NCBI RefSeq assembly: GCF_025548535.1
Contig: NZ_JAJLQW010000004.1
Coordinates: 248,001 to 312,000, forward strand
Length of the DNA: 64,000 nucleotides
Direction of reading: 5' to 3'
From: Undibacterium sp. Jales W-56
GTDB taxonomy: Bacteria; Pseudomonadota; Gammaproteobacteria; Burkholderiales; Burkholderiaceae_D
The notes beneath the pieces are model-generated. The model was not told where the DNA came from. It did no database searches and saw only the letters and a list, made by a program, of their open reading frames with translations. Position numbers and translations under genes: made by a program. Each line of letters opens with the position of its first letter. Positions within the stretch are counted from its first letter, which is position 1. Positions 25,971 to 36,250 of the stretch are shown here, in pieces.

Positions 25971-27182
25971 TTAAGACAAGCTCTTAGGCTTGGCTTCTTC
26001 GCGCCGGTTAAATCCGGCGACCATATCGAAACGGAATAAACGACACTCCAATGCGCCGTTAAAGAACGGGGTTTTGCGCGACTCTTTCAGGCGCAGCATC
26101 TTCGGCAACCCCAGATCGGCTGTGAACAGGAACACGCTCCAGCCGGCAAAGCGCTGCTTCAAGGTCGAACTAAACGCGCTGAAAAAATCCTTCGCCATGT
26201 CATCTGGTTCTATGCTGCTGTCGCCACGCACACCGATACGTTCGCCGTACGGCGGATTGGTCAGCAAGACGCCTGGCAGCTCGGTCGGCGCTTTGATTTC
26301 CTGCGCCTCGATCTGCTTCAGCGGAACCTCGAAACGGATGCCTGCCTTATTCAGATTATTGCGTGTCATGACGATCATGTCGCCCGAAATATCGCTGCCA
26401 AAAATCGTCGGTTCTGCCGGCAGCGGATGCGGCTTAGCTTTAGCCTTGATCGCCTGCCATTCCTCGTCCTGAAAGCCGGCGAATTTCTCAAACGCAAATT
26501 CGCGACGCAAACCCGGTGGAATACCAGCGACCATCTGCGCCGCTTCGATCAGGATCGTGCCGGAACCGCACATAGGATCGAGCAAAGGTGTGCCCGGCTT
26601 CCAGCCCGTGGTGCGCAGCAAACCTGCGGCGAGATTCTCACGCAACGGCGCATCGCCGGTTTCCATGCGCCAGCCACGCTTGAATAAAGGCTCGCCCGAG
26701 GTATCGAGATAAAGCGTGAAGTTGCGCGCATCCAGAAAACCGACGATCCGCATATCCGGATTCTTGGTATCGACCGACGGCCGCTGGGTGAACTGATCGC
26801 GGAAACGATCGCAAATCGCATCCTTGATTTTCAGCGTCGTGAATTCCAGACTCTTGAGCGGCGACTTCACTGCGGTGACATCGACGCGAATTGTGTGATG
26901 ATAGCCAAACCAATCTTCCCAAGGCTGCGCCAGAGTCAGGTCGTAAATATCGTTTTCGTTCAGGTAGCCGGCATGCGCCATGCGCAGCAAAACGCGGGAT
27001 GCAATGCGGGAATGTAAATTGATGCTGTAAGCATCGCGCAACTCGCCGGAACAATGCACACCGCCCGGGACTTGCGTGTGCACATGCAGGGTTTTATCAA
27101 ATTGGGCAATCTCATTCAACTCTTCAGCGAGAGCGACTTCCAGGCCGCGTGGGCAAGGGCAGAAATACGAGTAACGTGTCAT
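25971..27182 (-). CDS. THUMP-domain class I rRNA methyltransferase (RlmL N-half type)
   Basis: RNA N2-guanine methyltransferase of 403 residues. The N-terminal ferredoxin-like and THUMP parts (about 1-150; CPCPRGLEVALAEELNEI, YDLTLAQPWEDWFG) are followed by the Rossmann domain with DPMCGSGTILIEAAQMVAG and the catalytic NPPYGERIG. It matches the first half of E. coli RlmL (m2G2445 of 23S rRNA) and lacks the RlmK half. The start is ATG 27182 with AAAGG eight bases upstream; a TTG 18 bases earlier is less likely. Confidence 0.87.
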   Translation of the reverse strand: MTRYSYFCPCPRGLEVALAEELNEIAQFDKTLHVHTQVPGGVHCSGELRDAYSINLHSRIASRVLLRMAHAGYLNENDIYDLTLAQPWEDWFGYHHTIRVDVTAVKSPLKSLEFTTLKIKDAICDRFRDQFTQRPSVDTKNPDMRIVGFLDARNFTLYLDTSGEPLFKRGWRMETGDAPLRENLAAGLLRTTGWKPGTPLLDPMCGSGTILIEAAQMVAGIPPGLRREFAFEKFAGFQDEEWQAIKAKAKPHPLPAEPTIFGSDISGDMIVMTRNNLNKAGIRFEVPLKQIEAQEIKAPTELPGVLLTNPPYGERIGVRGDSSIEPDDMAKDFFSAFSSTLKQRFAGWSVFLFTADLGLPKMLRLKESRKTPFFNGALECRLFRFDMVAGFNRREEAKPKSLS

Positions 27183-27318
27183 GGGGAACCTTTTATCCAA
27201 ATTAATTTTTAAAGGCTGAAGCTCTTGCTTAGCCGGTATTAAACATCAAACACTGCGTAAAAACCAAGGTGAGCATACGCAGCATTCGCTCACCTGATTA
27301 CAATTACCACTACGAAAA

Positions 27319-27921
27319 TTATTCTTGAAAAACACGTTCTAAAAAATCCAGACGATCCTGCCCCCAATAGCTTTCGCCATTGAAGACGAACCAGGGCACG
27401 CCGAATACATTATTCGCAATCGCCTCGTTCGTAAAACGCTCGTACTCGGCAGACACGCTGCCGGTTTCCGACGACTTCAGCAAGGCTTTGCCATCCAGAT
27501 CGCAGTCGAGCGCAATGCCGGCCAGCGTATCGGCATCGGCAATATTTTTTTGCTCTGCCCAGACTGCGCGCATGATGGCGCCAGTCAACTGCAACGCGGT
27601 TTCGGTACCGTGCGTCAGCTGTGCGGCAATGATCAGCTGCGCGGCTGTATCGGCAGCGACCGGGAAAAACGTCGGCTGCAAATTCATAGGCAATTCCAGA
27701 TGGGTACTCCAGCGCTGCATTTCCACCAGGCGGTAAGCCTGCCGTTGCGGCGCCCGTTTTGCCAGCGGCAGGCCGCCGGAAATCGCAAACACTTTACCTA
27801 AATCGACCGGCTTGAGATCAACTTTGACCGCATGCTTTTTCGCCAGATCGACGAAACGCTGATGTCCCAGATAAGCCCAAGGCGACTGCGGCGCAAAATA
27901 GTATTCACATACTCGGTTCAT
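27319..27921 (-). CDS. DsbA-fold isomerase (HCCA isomerase / kappa GST family)
   Basis: Protein of 200 residues in the thioredoxin-fold family of 2-hydroxychromene-2-carboxylate isomerases: EYYFAPQSPWAYLGHQRF (6-23), an inserted helical domain, and NVFGVPWFVFNGESYWGQDRL (about 172-192). The family is glutathione-dependent; the Ser in PQSPW is the typical catalytic or glutathione-contact position. Without naphthalene or chromene pathway genes nearby, the real substrate is unknown. ATG 27921 has AGGGAAC upstream. Confidence 0.83.
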   Translation of the reverse strand: MNRVCEYYFAPQSPWAYLGHQRFVDLAKKHAVKVDLKPVDLGKVFAISGGLPLAKRAPQRQAYRLVEMQRWSTHLELPMNLQPTFFPVAADTAAQLIIAAQLTHGTETALQLTGAIMRAVWAEQKNIADADTLAGIALDCDLDGKALLKSSETGSVSAEYERFTNEAIANNVFGVPWFVFNGESYWGQDRLDFLERVFQE

Positions 27922-27938
27922 CGTCGTTCCCTGGCGAA

Positions 27939-28361
27939 TTAAAACGGTTTAACTACCACGAGAACCACGACTGCGAGCAGCAAGAGCACGGGTACTTCGT
28001 TGAACCAGCGGAACCAGGTATGTGCGCGTTTGTTGTTACCCTGTTCAAATTTTTTCAGGATGCTGCCGCAGGCATGGTGGTAGCCGATCAGCAAAACGAC
28101 GATAAAAAGCTTGGCATGCATCCAGCCGCTGCCAGGGCCACGTCCAATGCCTGTCGCCAACCAATACCAGACCCCAAATCCAATCGCCGGGATCGACAAT
28201 ATGCTCATAAAGCGATACAGCTTACGCGCCATCAGCAACAAGCGCTCAGTCGTAACGGCTTCATTTTCCATCGCCAGATTCACAAAAATACGCGGCAGGT
28301 AAAACAGCCCCGCGAACCATGAAATCACGAACACAATATGTAGCGCTTTAATCCAGAGCAT
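27939..28361 (-). CDS. hemJ: protoporphyrinogen oxidase HemJ (CopD family)
   Basis: Inner-membrane enzyme that oxidises protoporphyrinogen IX in heme synthesis. 140 residues with four membrane helices; the conserved His8 in LWIKALHIVFVISWFAGLFY and the Arg/Lys pattern at MARKLYRFM fit HemJ. The start ATG lies two bases after the stop of the TOPRIM-like gene, and its AGGAAA ribosome site is inside that gene, so it is now read from the cassette transcript or an inner promoter. It also ends 17 bases before the isomerase gene. hemH is at 46.3 kb. Confidence 0.85.
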   Translation of the reverse strand: MLWIKALHIVFVISWFAGLFYLPRIFVNLAMENEAVTTERLLLMARKLYRFMSILSIPAIGFGVWYWLATGIGRGPGSGWMHAKLFIVVLLIGYHHACGSILKKFEQGNNKRAHTWFRWFNEVPVLLLLAVVVLVVVKPF

Positions 28362-28363
28362 AA

Positions 28364-28975
28364 TTAAAATTTCCTAAATTGGAGAATGGTTTCAGTCTCA
28401 AATGCATCGAATGAAGAGAGGCCTTGGAGAGTTGAAAAATCTTCGGTTAATTCGGTAACACGCGCCCTTTGTAAGTGTGGATTAAATTTTGCCAATGCTC
28501 GACCAGTTTTTTCTGAAGATGCGAGTAAAGCATCAAATAAAATTTCCTTAGGGTTAGCAAGTACTTCCCATTTATTTTTTGGCGGCAAACTTAACTTTAC
28601 TTTTCCATTGCGATTACCGGCGGCTGCTCGTATTGCCATTTCATCTGACAGAAGCCAAGCTTCTGTCATCCTGATTGGAATAATCGGCACGTATTTGTCA
28701 ATGCTAAGATTTACTGCTGAACTGATTTCTTTCATTCGGTCAGCATATGATTGATTCTCCACATCTCTGTGAACAAACAATACATCGCAAGGAAACTGCT
28801 CTAATGCAACAACTAATCGACGCTGTAAATCTAAGCCGATTTGCCCCAGGTCACGGGCAAATTGGCTTTGAAAATTCAATGTAGGAAAATTTTTACGAAT
28901 CACCCAATCAATAATTGGTATTAACATCGCGTCTGAACTGCCATCTGCCAGCAAGGTATAACGAATAATTTTCAT
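28364..28975 (-). CDS. small TOPRIM/DUF4276-like protein of an ATPase pair
   Basis: Protein of 203 residues encoded four bases after the ATPase gene. The N terminus RYTLLADGSSDAMLIPII resembles the glycine-acidic turn of TOPRIM-like domains (usual form EGxxD; here Asp replaces Glu). A second acidic site follows in DVLFVHRDVENQSY, then PIIPIRMTEAWLLSDEMAIR. These spaced acidic motifs suggest metal-dependent nuclease or related effector activity. This is motif reading, not a firm family match; the DUF4276 and RloB groups are the nearest I can name. The gene is AT-richer than its neighbours, and hemJ follows two bases later. Confidence 0.6.
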   Translation of the reverse strand: MKIIRYTLLADGSSDAMLIPIIDWVIRKNFPTLNFQSQFARDLGQIGLDLQRRLVVALEQFPCDVLFVHRDVENQSYADRMKEISSAVNLSIDKYVPIIPIRMTEAWLLSDEMAIRAAAGNRNGKVKLSLPPKNKWEVLANPKEILFDALLASSEKTGRALAKFNPHLQRARVTELTEDFSTLQGLSSFDAFETETILQFRKF

Positions 28976-28979
28976 CGTC

Positions 28980-30368
28980 TTATTTACTTAACAAATCTAA
29001 TTGATGTTTGTATTGCTGGATTAATCCAATCCGACCTTGATGAGACTCGTCATCTACAGCGCCAACTTGCAAGTAGTCCAGTAAAACACCAAAAGCTGCT
29101 GTATCAGCACCAGCACTCTCACTACGCCAAGTATTTTCGACGGGCCTGAAAGCCGATAAAGAAGCACCTTCACGCTTGTATGCTTGAGAAACGATAATAT
29201 CTTCAGACGCAATGTGTTTAACTACCAAAGGAGAATGAGTATTAATGATAATCTGGCGCAACGGATTATCGTTATTAATCGCAAATTCCGTATCCACCGC
29301 CATTTGATATAACAATTCTACGATAGCAGGGATACGCGCAGGGTGAATTCCATTTTCTGGTTCTTCCAAACAAATTACGCCACCTGACTCAGGATCAGCA
29401 CCGATAATGGAAAGCGCCAAAAATCTCAACGTACCATCAGATAAAGCCCTGGCTTCGTGTTTTATCTGATTCATGCTCTCCAAATATAAGGTTTTTAATT
29501 GCCTCTTTTCGTCGACATCTACAAATACGTTCTTTACATCAGGCAAGAGATTCGCTAATTGATTGGCGATTTCCTGATTTTTACCCAACCGATCTAAAGT
29601 TGCAGGTAAATGTTCACCATACTCAGAAACATGATTTTTAGAAAGAAAATCATCCGGCTTCCTGAGTGAGCTGGATTCCAGTTGCAGTAAGGTCCAGGAT
29701 TGCATCTCACGTCTGGCGGCCAAAGCAGTAGGTCGATCAATCGTGTTGATATTACTCAGTATGGTGCGGTCTGCTTTTGAAATTGGAATACTGATCGCAT
29801 TACCACTGGTCTGATCCTGGCGGATTTTGACGACGTTAGAATTTTCTTCTGTATAGATAAAATCAATCTTGCTGCTACCCACATAAGCAGAATCAAAAAA
29901 TTCTTTGGTAAGAGAAAAACCCAATTCCGACTTGGCACTACCTTTTTGAATAAAGTCCAAAGACTCGTGAACCAGCTCGATACCCTCTGGCGTTGTCGCA
30001 GTAGATTTTATGTACCTCAGACCAATTTTGTAGCGGAGATAAGTCACTTTAGGTTTCGCCTCTCGACTAAAATCATCAATGACTTTATCTCCCACCAACA
30101 TATCTGCTTCAAACTCCATCAATTGAGCTTGACTGGAAAATGTCTGGGTAAATAAAGAAGCGATGCTGGTTCTTTGTTTACCACTGTTTCTTATACTATT
30201 TGCTGCCTCAATGATGGAAGTATTAGATAAACCTTTGAGAAAAAGAATTGCATCAAATAGATTCGATTTTCCGACACCATTTGCGCCAGCAATGCATGTA
30301 AAAGGTCCGAAGCGCACCTCAACATCTTCCAGACTTTTAAATCCTTTGACACGCAATCTCGTCAACAT
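28980..30368 (-). CDS. SMC/OLD-like AAA (AAA_15/AAA_21) ATPase
   Basis: ABC-type ATPase of 462 residues. Walker A is GANGVGKSN (28-36); the signature-like ALSDGTLRFLALS is near 305-317; Walker B is GGVICLEEPENGIHP with two acidic residues near 330; the switch His is in INTHSPLVV near 375. The middle is an insertion of about 200 residues where OLD and RecF-like proteins have a coiled arm. It lacks a TOPRIM domain of its own, and the small protein encoded next seems to supply it. ATG 30368 has AGGGAAC upstream. It ends the region after proA; together with its partner it looks like a transferred two-gene cassette. Confidence 0.85.
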   Translation of the reverse strand: MLTRLRVKGFKSLEDVEVRFGPFTCIAGANGVGKSNLFDAILFLKGLSNTSIIEAANSIRNSGKQRTSIASLFTQTFSSQAQLMEFEADMLVGDKVIDDFSREAKPKVTYLRYKIGLRYIKSTATTPEGIELVHESLDFIQKGSAKSELGFSLTKEFFDSAYVGSSKIDFIYTEENSNVVKIRQDQTSGNAISIPISKADRTILSNINTIDRPTALAARREMQSWTLLQLESSSLRKPDDFLSKNHVSEYGEHLPATLDRLGKNQEIANQLANLLPDVKNVFVDVDEKRQLKTLYLESMNQIKHEARALSDGTLRFLALSIIGADPESGGVICLEEPENGIHPARIPAIVELLYQMAVDTEFAINNDNPLRQIIINTHSPLVVKHIASEDIIVSQAYKREGASLSAFRPVENTWRSESAGADTAAFGVLLDYLQVGAVDDESHQGRIGLIQQYKHQLDLLSK

Positions 30369-30393
30369 GGCTGTTCCCTATTTTTGATTTGAA

Positions 30394-31659
30394 CTAAGCA
30401 CGAACTTGGCCGTTGCCAAATACAACATACTTTAATGATGTCAGGCCTTCCAATCCCACCGGTCCGCGCGCATGCAATTTATCGTTCGAGATGCCGATCT
30501 CGGCACCCAGGCCGTATTCAAAACCGTCGGCGAAACGGGTCGAGGCATTGACCATCACCGAGGCCGAATCGACTTCACGCAAGAAGCGCATGGCGCGGGT
30601 GTAGTCTTCGGTAATGATGGATTCGGTATGTTGCGATGAATAGTGATTGATGTGCTCAATCGCTTCATCCATACCGGCCACCACTTTGACCGCCAGGATC
30701 GCCGCCAGATACTCGGTGCGCCAGTCTTCTTCAGTCGCACTGGCTAAATGCGGATAACCCGCCAAAATCTGTTGGGCCGCCGGATCGCAGCGCAATTCGA
30801 CTTGCTTGCTGGCATACAGCGTCGCCAATTCCGGCAAAATTTGCGGGGCGATGCCACGCGCTACCAGCAAGGTTTCCATGGTATTGCAGGTGCCGTAGCG
30901 ATGGCATTTGGCGTTGAAGGCGATATCCAGTGCTTTTTTCGGATCGGCCTTGTCATCGATATAGACATGGCAAATGCCGTCCAGATGTTTGATCATCGGC
31001 ACTTTGGATTCGCGCATCAGGCGCTCAATCAAGCCTTTGCCGCCGCGCGGCACGATCACATCGACATACTCGGGCATGGTGATCAGTTCGCCGACCGCAG
31101 CGCGATCGGTGGTCTCGACCACTTGCACCGCGTCCGATGGCAGACCGGCGCCCGCCAGACCTTGTTTGACTAATTTTGCCAGGGCCTGGTTGCAGTGAAT
31201 CGCCTCCGATCCGCCGCGCAGAATCGTCGCATTGCCGCTCTTGATGCACAAGCCTGCGGCATCGACCGTGACATTCGGCCGCGCTTCGTAAATGATGCCG
31301 ATCACGCCCAGAGGCACCCGCATCTGGCCGACCTGGATGCCGCTCGGACGGAATTTCATATTCGAGATTTCGCCAATCGGGTCGGACAAGCTGACGATTT
31401 GCTCCAGGCCGTCTGCCATGGTGGCAATCGCTTGGTCGGACAAAGTCAGTCGATCCAGCATGGCGGCGTCCATCCCATTCGCGCGCGCGGCGGCCAGATC
31501 GAGTTCGTTCGCGGCGCGTAAGGTCGCAGCCTCGCGGCGTATAGCCGCGGCGATCAGCGACAAGGCTTGATTCTTGGCAGCGGTATTCGCCTTCGCCATG
31601 GCACGCGAGGCCTTGCGGGCGCGTATGCCCAGGTCCTTCATGTAGTCTTTGATATCCAT
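30394..31659 (-). CDS. proA: gamma-glutamyl phosphate reductase
   Basis: Second step of proline synthesis: reduces glutamyl-5-phosphate to the semialdehyde with NADPH. 421 residues. Catalytic Cys is in [15 protein letters not shown]; other motifs are [18 protein letters not shown] and the C-terminal [15 protein letters not shown]. The start is taken as ATG 31659 ([20 protein letters not shown]); the frame extends 12 codons upstream through a repetitive ACACAAAGAAACACAC sequence that is unlikely to be coding. It lies downstream of holA on the same strand with a 185-base gap. Confidence 0.95.
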   Translation of the reverse strand: MDIKDYMKDLGIRARKASRAMAKANTAAKNQALSLIAAAIRREAATLRAANELDLAAARANGMDAAMLDRLTLSDQAIATMADGLEQIVSLSDPIGEISNMKFRPSGIQVGQMRVPLGVIGIIYEARPNVTVDAAGLCIKSGNATILRGGSEAIHCNQALAKLVKQGLAGAGLPSDAVQVVETTDRAAVGELITMPEYVDVIVPRGGKGLIERLMRESKVPMIKHLDGICHVYIDDKADPKKALDIAFNAKCHRYGTCNTMETLLVARGIAPQILPELATLYASKQVELRCDPAAQQILAGYPHLASATEEDWRTEYLAAILAVKVVAGMDEAIEHINHYSSQHTESIITEDYTRAMRFLREVDSASVMVNASTRFADGFEYGLGAEIGISNDKLHARGPVGLEGLTSLKYVVFGNGQVRA

Positions 31660-31844
31660 GTGTGTTTCTTTGTGTGTTTCTTTATCGGTTGCCACGGGCC
31701 ATATGATGATTAAACAGATACTCCACCGTGTATATTTTTAATGCGCAATACCAATATGCGGATCAATGCCTATTTTTTGACATACTCCCCAATAATTACT
31801 TGGCTCGCGCGGCGCGCCTGGCGGCACCCTGCATGGTGCAGATG

Positions 31845-32861
31845 CTACCCGCGCGCTACCCTGAGGCCCAACTGCAACAGCGCATCCCAGGCATCGCCCG
31901 CAAACGCTTTGGCACGCAAACCCTTGACCATCTTATCGACTTGCGCGGCTTCTTGCAGCGCGGCTTCCAAAGTGGCGAGGCTGACCCGGCGCAATGCCGG
32001 CTCCATCAATTTTTCACGCGGGCCCCAGATCCGGTATTCCTTGAGCAGCATGCCCAAGGACTTGCCCTGACTCATGCCGGACTTCAGTTTCAACAAGGTG
32101 CGCAGTTCTTCGGCGACCGCCCACAATACCAGCGGCAGCGCTTCGCCCTCGCCTTTCAAGCCTTCCAGCATACGCACCAGACGGGACACATTGCCGGCCA
32201 GCATGGCTTCATTCAGTTTGAAGACGTCGTAGCGCGCCACGTTCAGGACCGCATCATGGATCTGTTCAAAACTCAGCTTGCCTGGCGGATGCAGCAAGGC
32301 GAGTTTTTGGATTTCCTGGTGTGCCGCCAGCAGGTTGCCTTCGACCCGGTCGGCGATAAAATCCAGGCTCTGCCGATCGGTATTTTGTCCTTGCATAGAC
32401 AGACGCAGGGAAATCCAGTTGGGCAATTGCGCCCGCTCTACCAGCGGGATCTCGATATATACCGCCGCCTGTTGCAAGCTGGTGACCCAGGCCGCCTTTT
32501 GCGTCGCCCAGTCGAGTTTGGGTAACGTGATCAGGGTCAGGTTATCGGGCGATAAATTGCCCGCATATTCTTGCAAAGCCGCACCGCCATCCTTGCCGGG
32601 CTTGCCGGTCGGGATGCGCAGATCGATCAGCTTTTTATCGCCGAATAAAGACTGCGATTGATTCGCGGCGAGTAGTGCGCCCCATTTAAAGCTGCGCTCT
32701 ACGGTCAGGATTTCACGCTCCAGAAATCCCTGCGCTTTGGCGGCACGGCGGATTTTGTCCGCAGTTTCCAATGCCAACAGATGCTCGTCGCTGGTGATGA
32801 CGTACAAAGACGCCAGCGATTTAGTCAGATGAGCGTCGATTGCATCAAAGCGTAATTGCAT
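31845..32861 (-). CDS. holA: DNA polymerase III delta subunit
   Basis: Clamp-loader subunit that opens the beta clamp. 338 residues. N terminus MQLRFDAIDAHLTKSLASLYVI followed by TSDEHLLALETADKIR; central KLDWATQKAAWVTSLQQ; C-terminal helical collar with LRRVSLATLEAALQEAAQVD. The start is ATG 32861 with GGAGA nine bases upstream. A more distant ATG adds ten residues. It is downstream of leuS-lptE and probably in the same operon, with a hairpin repeat in the gap. Confidence 0.92.
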   Translation of the reverse strand: MQLRFDAIDAHLTKSLASLYVITSDEHLLALETADKIRRAAKAQGFLEREILTVERSFKWGALLAANQSQSLFGDKKLIDLRIPTGKPGKDGGAALQEYAGNLSPDNLTLITLPKLDWATQKAAWVTSLQQAAVYIEIPLVERAQLPNWISLRLSMQGQNTDRQSLDFIADRVEGNLLAAHQEIQKLALLHPPGKLSFEQIHDAVLNVARYDVFKLNEAMLAGNVSRLVRMLEGLKGEGEALPLVLWAVAEELRTLLKLKSGMSQGKSLGMLLKEYRIWGPREKLMEPALRRVSLATLEAALQEAAQVDKMVKGLRAKAFAGDAWDALLQLGLRVARG

Positions 32862-32903
32862 ATCATTGTTCTCCAAGGATGACAAAGTCATCCTCAGTCT
32901 TCG

Positions 32904-32927
32904 CCCTCTCCCGCCTGCGGGAGAGGG
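32904..32927. repeat. CCCTCTCCCGC palindrome
   Basis: Perfect 11-bp inverted repeat CCCTCTCCCGC / GCGGGAGAGGG with a two-base centre, followed by GATGGGGATGAGCG. This type of hairpin is a common dispersed element in proteobacterial intergenic DNA. It lies between lptE and holA and may affect mRNA stability. Confidence 0.6.
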
Positions 32928-32966
32928 ATGGGGATGAGCGCGGAGCGAGGGAATGCATCCGCATCA

Positions 32967-33470
32967 TCAATCCATTTTCAGCACAGCCAGGCGGCGCATG
33001 ATTTGCTGGACCAGATCGCTTTGCATATCGCGATACAGCAGCGCTTCTTCCGCTTCTTTTGCCAATACCTGGGATTCGTTAAAGCTGATATTGCGCTTCA
33101 GGCTGATGTCGGTCGGCGCCAGCAATTCTTTACCAGCCTCGTTACGCACCCTGAAACGAAACGTGTACAGCAGATTGTATTCACGTGCCCGGCCCTGGTT
33201 GTTCAGCGACAAAATCACTTTCTCACGCGTCTCGCCCAAGACCTCGATGATCACATCAACATTCTTGGCTTCGTTGACGATGAGGGTTTTGCCGTTCGCG
33301 CGAATATTGCGCTTTAACTCACCACCGAGCGGCGAACTGTCCGGCAAGCCAACATAGATGCTGGAAAACGGGAATACCACCGGCCCGCGCAAAGCAAAAC
33401 CGCAGGCAGATAGCATCAGCGCCGCGATCACGGCGATCAGTGAAGCCCAATGCTTATGTATACGATGCAT
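32967..33470 (-). CDS. lptE: LPS-assembly lipoprotein LptE
   Basis: Outer-membrane lipoprotein that plugs LptD in lipopolysaccharide export. Lipobox LMLSAC followed by GFALRGPVVFPFSSIYVG, which is the family start; later DVIIEVLGETREKVILSLN and EYNLLYTFRFRV. 167 residues from ATG 33470, chosen because it gives a normal signal peptide; ATG 33500 just two bases after leuS is also in frame and would add ten residues. The leuS-lptE-holA order is conserved in proteobacteria. Confidence 0.9.
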   Translation of the reverse strand: MHRIHKHWASLIAVIAALMLSACGFALRGPVVFPFSSIYVGLPDSSPLGGELKRNIRANGKTLIVNEAKNVDVIIEVLGETREKVILSLNNQGRAREYNLLYTFRFRVRNEAGKELLAPTDISLKRNISFNESQVLAKEAEEALLYRDMQSDLVQQIMRRLAVLKMD

Positions 33471-33502
33471 ACGCCCGCCCGAAGATAAGATCGTCATCAT
33501 GA

Positions 33503-36160
33503 TCAGGCGACGATGTTGATGAGTTTGCCCGGCACCACGATGATTTTTTTCGGCGTACCTTCGACAAAACGCTGCACATTCTCATTCGCCAGAGCCAGCG
33601 CTTCTATCGTCGCCTTATCCGCATCCTTGGCCACCGTGATGCTGCCGCGCAGCTTGCCGTTGACCTGGATCATCATTTCGATTTCTGTTTGCACCAGGGC
33701 CGCTTCATCGACTTGCGGCCAAGGTGTATTTAACAGATCGGTGAACGCGACAGCGTAGCCCAACTCTTCCCATAAGACATGCGTCAAATGCGGACAGGCT
33801 GGATACAAGACGCGCAACAGGACGCCGAAGGCTTCGCGCAAGACGGCTGCATGGCCCGCGCCTTCGAGCTGGAAGGCTTCCATCGTATTCAGCAACTTCA
33901 TCGCGCCGGACACCACGGTGTTGTATTGCATGCGCTCATAGTCGTAGCTGACCTGGCGCAAAATGGTATGCACTTCGCGACGCAGGGTTTTGCTGTCGGC
34001 ACTTAAGTCAGCGGTGACGGAACTCGCAGAACGCAATAATTCGGCATTTTTAAAACCAAAGTTCCAGACCCGGCGCAAGAAGCGGTGCGCGCCCTCAACC
34101 CCGGAATCATTCCACTCCAGGGTCTGCTCAGGTGGCGAGGCGAACATTACAAACAAGCGGGCGGTATCGGCACCGTATTGGTTGATCAGTTCTTGCGGAT
34201 CGACGCCGTTGCTCTTCGATTTGGACATGGTGGTCATCTCGTATTCGAGTGCCGAGCCATCCGATTTCAGGGTCGCGCCGGTGATCTGGCCTTGTTCATT
34301 GGTGATGACATTGACTTCATCTTCCCAGAAATAATTCTTACCCGCGCCTTCCGGCTTCTGGAAGAACGCGCCCTTCAAGACCATGCCTTGCGTCAGCAAT
34401 TTGGAGAACGGTTCATGCGCATCGATCAGCTTCAGGTCGCGCATCACCTTGGTCCAGAAACGCGCATACAACAGATGCAGAATCGCGTGTTCGATACCGC
34501 CGATGTATTGATCCATCGGCATCCAGTATTTGCTGCCTTCCGCGACCATCGCCTGATCGTTGCTGGCGTCGCAATAGCGCATGAAATACCAGGAACTGTC
34601 GACGAAGGTATCCATGGTGTCGGTTTCGCGCTTGGCAGGCTTGCCGCAACTTGGGCAGTCGACATGCAGGAAATCGAGACGTTTATTCAGCGGATTGCCG
34701 GAACCATCGGGGATGCAATCTTCCGGCAAGACCACCGGCAGATCTTTTTCCGGCACCGGCACCGCACCGCAAGCGTCGCAATGGATGATAGGAATAGGCG
34801 TACCCCAGTAGCGCTGGCGGCTGATGCCCCAGTCGCGCAGGCGCCAGGTGGTTTTTTTCTGGCCCAATTCTTTGGCTGCCATCAGTTCAGCGACTTTGCT
34901 GACTGCCTGTTTGCAGGTCAGTCCATTCAATTCGCCGCTATTGATGGTCAAGCCGCGCTGCTTGTCGCCATACCATTCGGCCCAGGCGTCAGTGGAATAG
35001 GTTTCGCCTTCTACGGCAACCACTTGTTTGATAGTCAGATTGTATTTTTGTGCGAAGAGGAAATCACGTTCATCATGCGCCGGTACACCCATGACCGCGC
35101 CGTCGCCGTAGCTCATCAACACGTAGTTACCGACCCAGACTTCGATTTGTTCGCCGGTCAAGGGATGCGTGACGAACAAGCCAGTCGGCTGGCCTTCTTT
35201 TTCACGCAAGGCCAGCTCGGCTTCGGTGGTGCCGCCTTTTTTGCATTCTTCGATGAAGGCAGCCAGACCCGCATTACCCGCTGCGGCCTGCGTTGCCAAC
35301 GGGTGCTCCGGTGCCACCGCGCAGAAGGTCACGCCCATGATGGTGTCGGCACGGGTGGTGAACACGTACATCTTGCCGTCCTGGATCAGCTTGCCGCTGG
35401 CATCTTTGATGTCATGTGTGAAGGCAAAGCGTACGCCCTCGGATTTGCCGATCCAGTTTTCCTGCATCAGGCGCACGCGCTCTGGCCAGCCGGACAGATA
35501 ATTCGGATCTTCCGGATTCGCCACGGCAGACAACAACTCTTCAGCGTAGTCGGTGATGTTCAAGTAGTAGCCGGGAATTTCGCGCTTCTCAACCAGAGCG
35601 CCGGAGCGCCAGCCGCGACCGTCGATCACCTGTTCATTGGCGAGTACGGTTTGGTCAATTGGGTCCCAGTTCACGACTTGGGTGCGGCGTTCGCAAATGC
35701 CGGCTTCCAGCATTTTCAGGAACAGCCATTGATTCCATTTGTAGTATTCCGGCGAGCAAGTCGCGACCTCACGCGACCAGTCGATCGCCAGGCCCATGGC
35801 TTGCATCTGGGTCTTCATGTAGGCGATGTTGTCGTAAGTCCATTTGGCAGGCGGCACCTTGTTTTTGATCGCGGCATTTTCTGCCGGCAGACCAAAGGCA
35901 TCCCAGCCCATCGGCATCAGAACGTTATAACCATTCATGCGCAGTTGGCGCGCCAGCATGTCGTTGATCGTGTAATTGCGCACATGACCCATGTGCAACT
36001 TACCCGATGGATAAGGCAGCATAGAGCAGGCGTAGTACTTTCCTTTCGGGAAGCGCGGGTCGTTTTCCACGGCCTTATACGCGTCAATTTTTTTCCAATG
36101 GGATTGCGCAGATTGCTCGATGTCGGCTGGTTTATATACTGAGCTGAATTTTTCTTGCAT
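33503..36160 (-). CDS. leuS: leucyl-tRNA synthetase
   Basis: Class I synthetase charging tRNA-Leu, 885 residues. The HIGH motif appears as HMGH in [16 protein letters not shown] (about 50-65), the KMSKS motif as [10 protein letters not shown] (about 642-651). The CP1 editing domain lies between, with [13 protein letters not shown] and the [10 protein letters not shown] segment. A zinc-type [10 protein letters not shown] site and [11 protein letters not shown] are also present. It begins the leuS-lptE-holA unit; a short gap (about 90 bases) separates it from exbD. Confidence 0.97.
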   Translation of the reverse strand: MQEKFSSVYKPADIEQSAQSHWKKIDAYKAVENDPRFPKGKYYACSMLPYPSGKLHMGHVRNYTINDMLARQLRMNGYNVLMPMGWDAFGLPAENAAIKNKVPPAKWTYDNIAYMKTQMQAMGLAIDWSREVATCSPEYYKWNQWLFLKMLEAGICERRTQVVNWDPIDQTVLANEQVIDGRGWRSGALVEKREIPGYYLNITDYAEELLSAVANPEDPNYLSGWPERVRLMQENWIGKSEGVRFAFTHDIKDASGKLIQDGKMYVFTTRADTIMGVTFCAVAPEHPLATQAAAGNAGLAAFIEECKKGGTTEAELALREKEGQPTGLFVTHPLTGEQIEVWVGNYVLMSYGDGAVMGVPAHDERDFLFAQKYNLTIKQVVAVEGETYSTDAWAEWYGDKQRGLTINSGELNGLTCKQAVSKVAELMAAKELGQKKTTWRLRDWGISRQRYWGTPIPIIHCDACGAVPVPEKDLPVVLPEDCIPDGSGNPLNKRLDFLHVDCPSCGKPAKRETDTMDTFVDSSWYFMRYCDASNDQAMVAEGSKYWMPMDQYIGGIEHAILHLLYARFWTKVMRDLKLIDAHEPFSKLLTQGMVLKGAFFQKPEGAGKNYFWEDEVNVITNEQGQITGATLKSDGSALEYEMTTMSKSKSNGVDPQELINQYGADTARLFVMFASPPEQTLEWNDSGVEGAHRFLRRVWNFGFKNAELLRSASSVTADLSADSKTLRREVHTILRQVSYDYERMQYNTVVSGAMKLLNTMEAFQLEGAGHAAVLREAFGVLLRVLYPACPHLTHVLWEELGYAVAFTDLLNTPWPQVDEAALVQTEIEMMIQVNGKLRGSITVAKDADKATIEALALANENVQRFVEGTPKKIIVVPGKLINIVA

Positions 36161-36250
36161 GGCGGGCTATATTTTCTAAATGCGAGGGAATCTTTTGAAC
36201 CTTCGATTATAACTGGTTCAGGGAGGCTGCTGGCTGCGGGACGCCTGAGC

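Noticed and set aside
34085-36142. Very long open frame on the plus strand opposite leuS
   Set aside because: It is the antisense of leuS; His/Ala/Gln-rich composition is typical of shadow frames in GC-biased genes.
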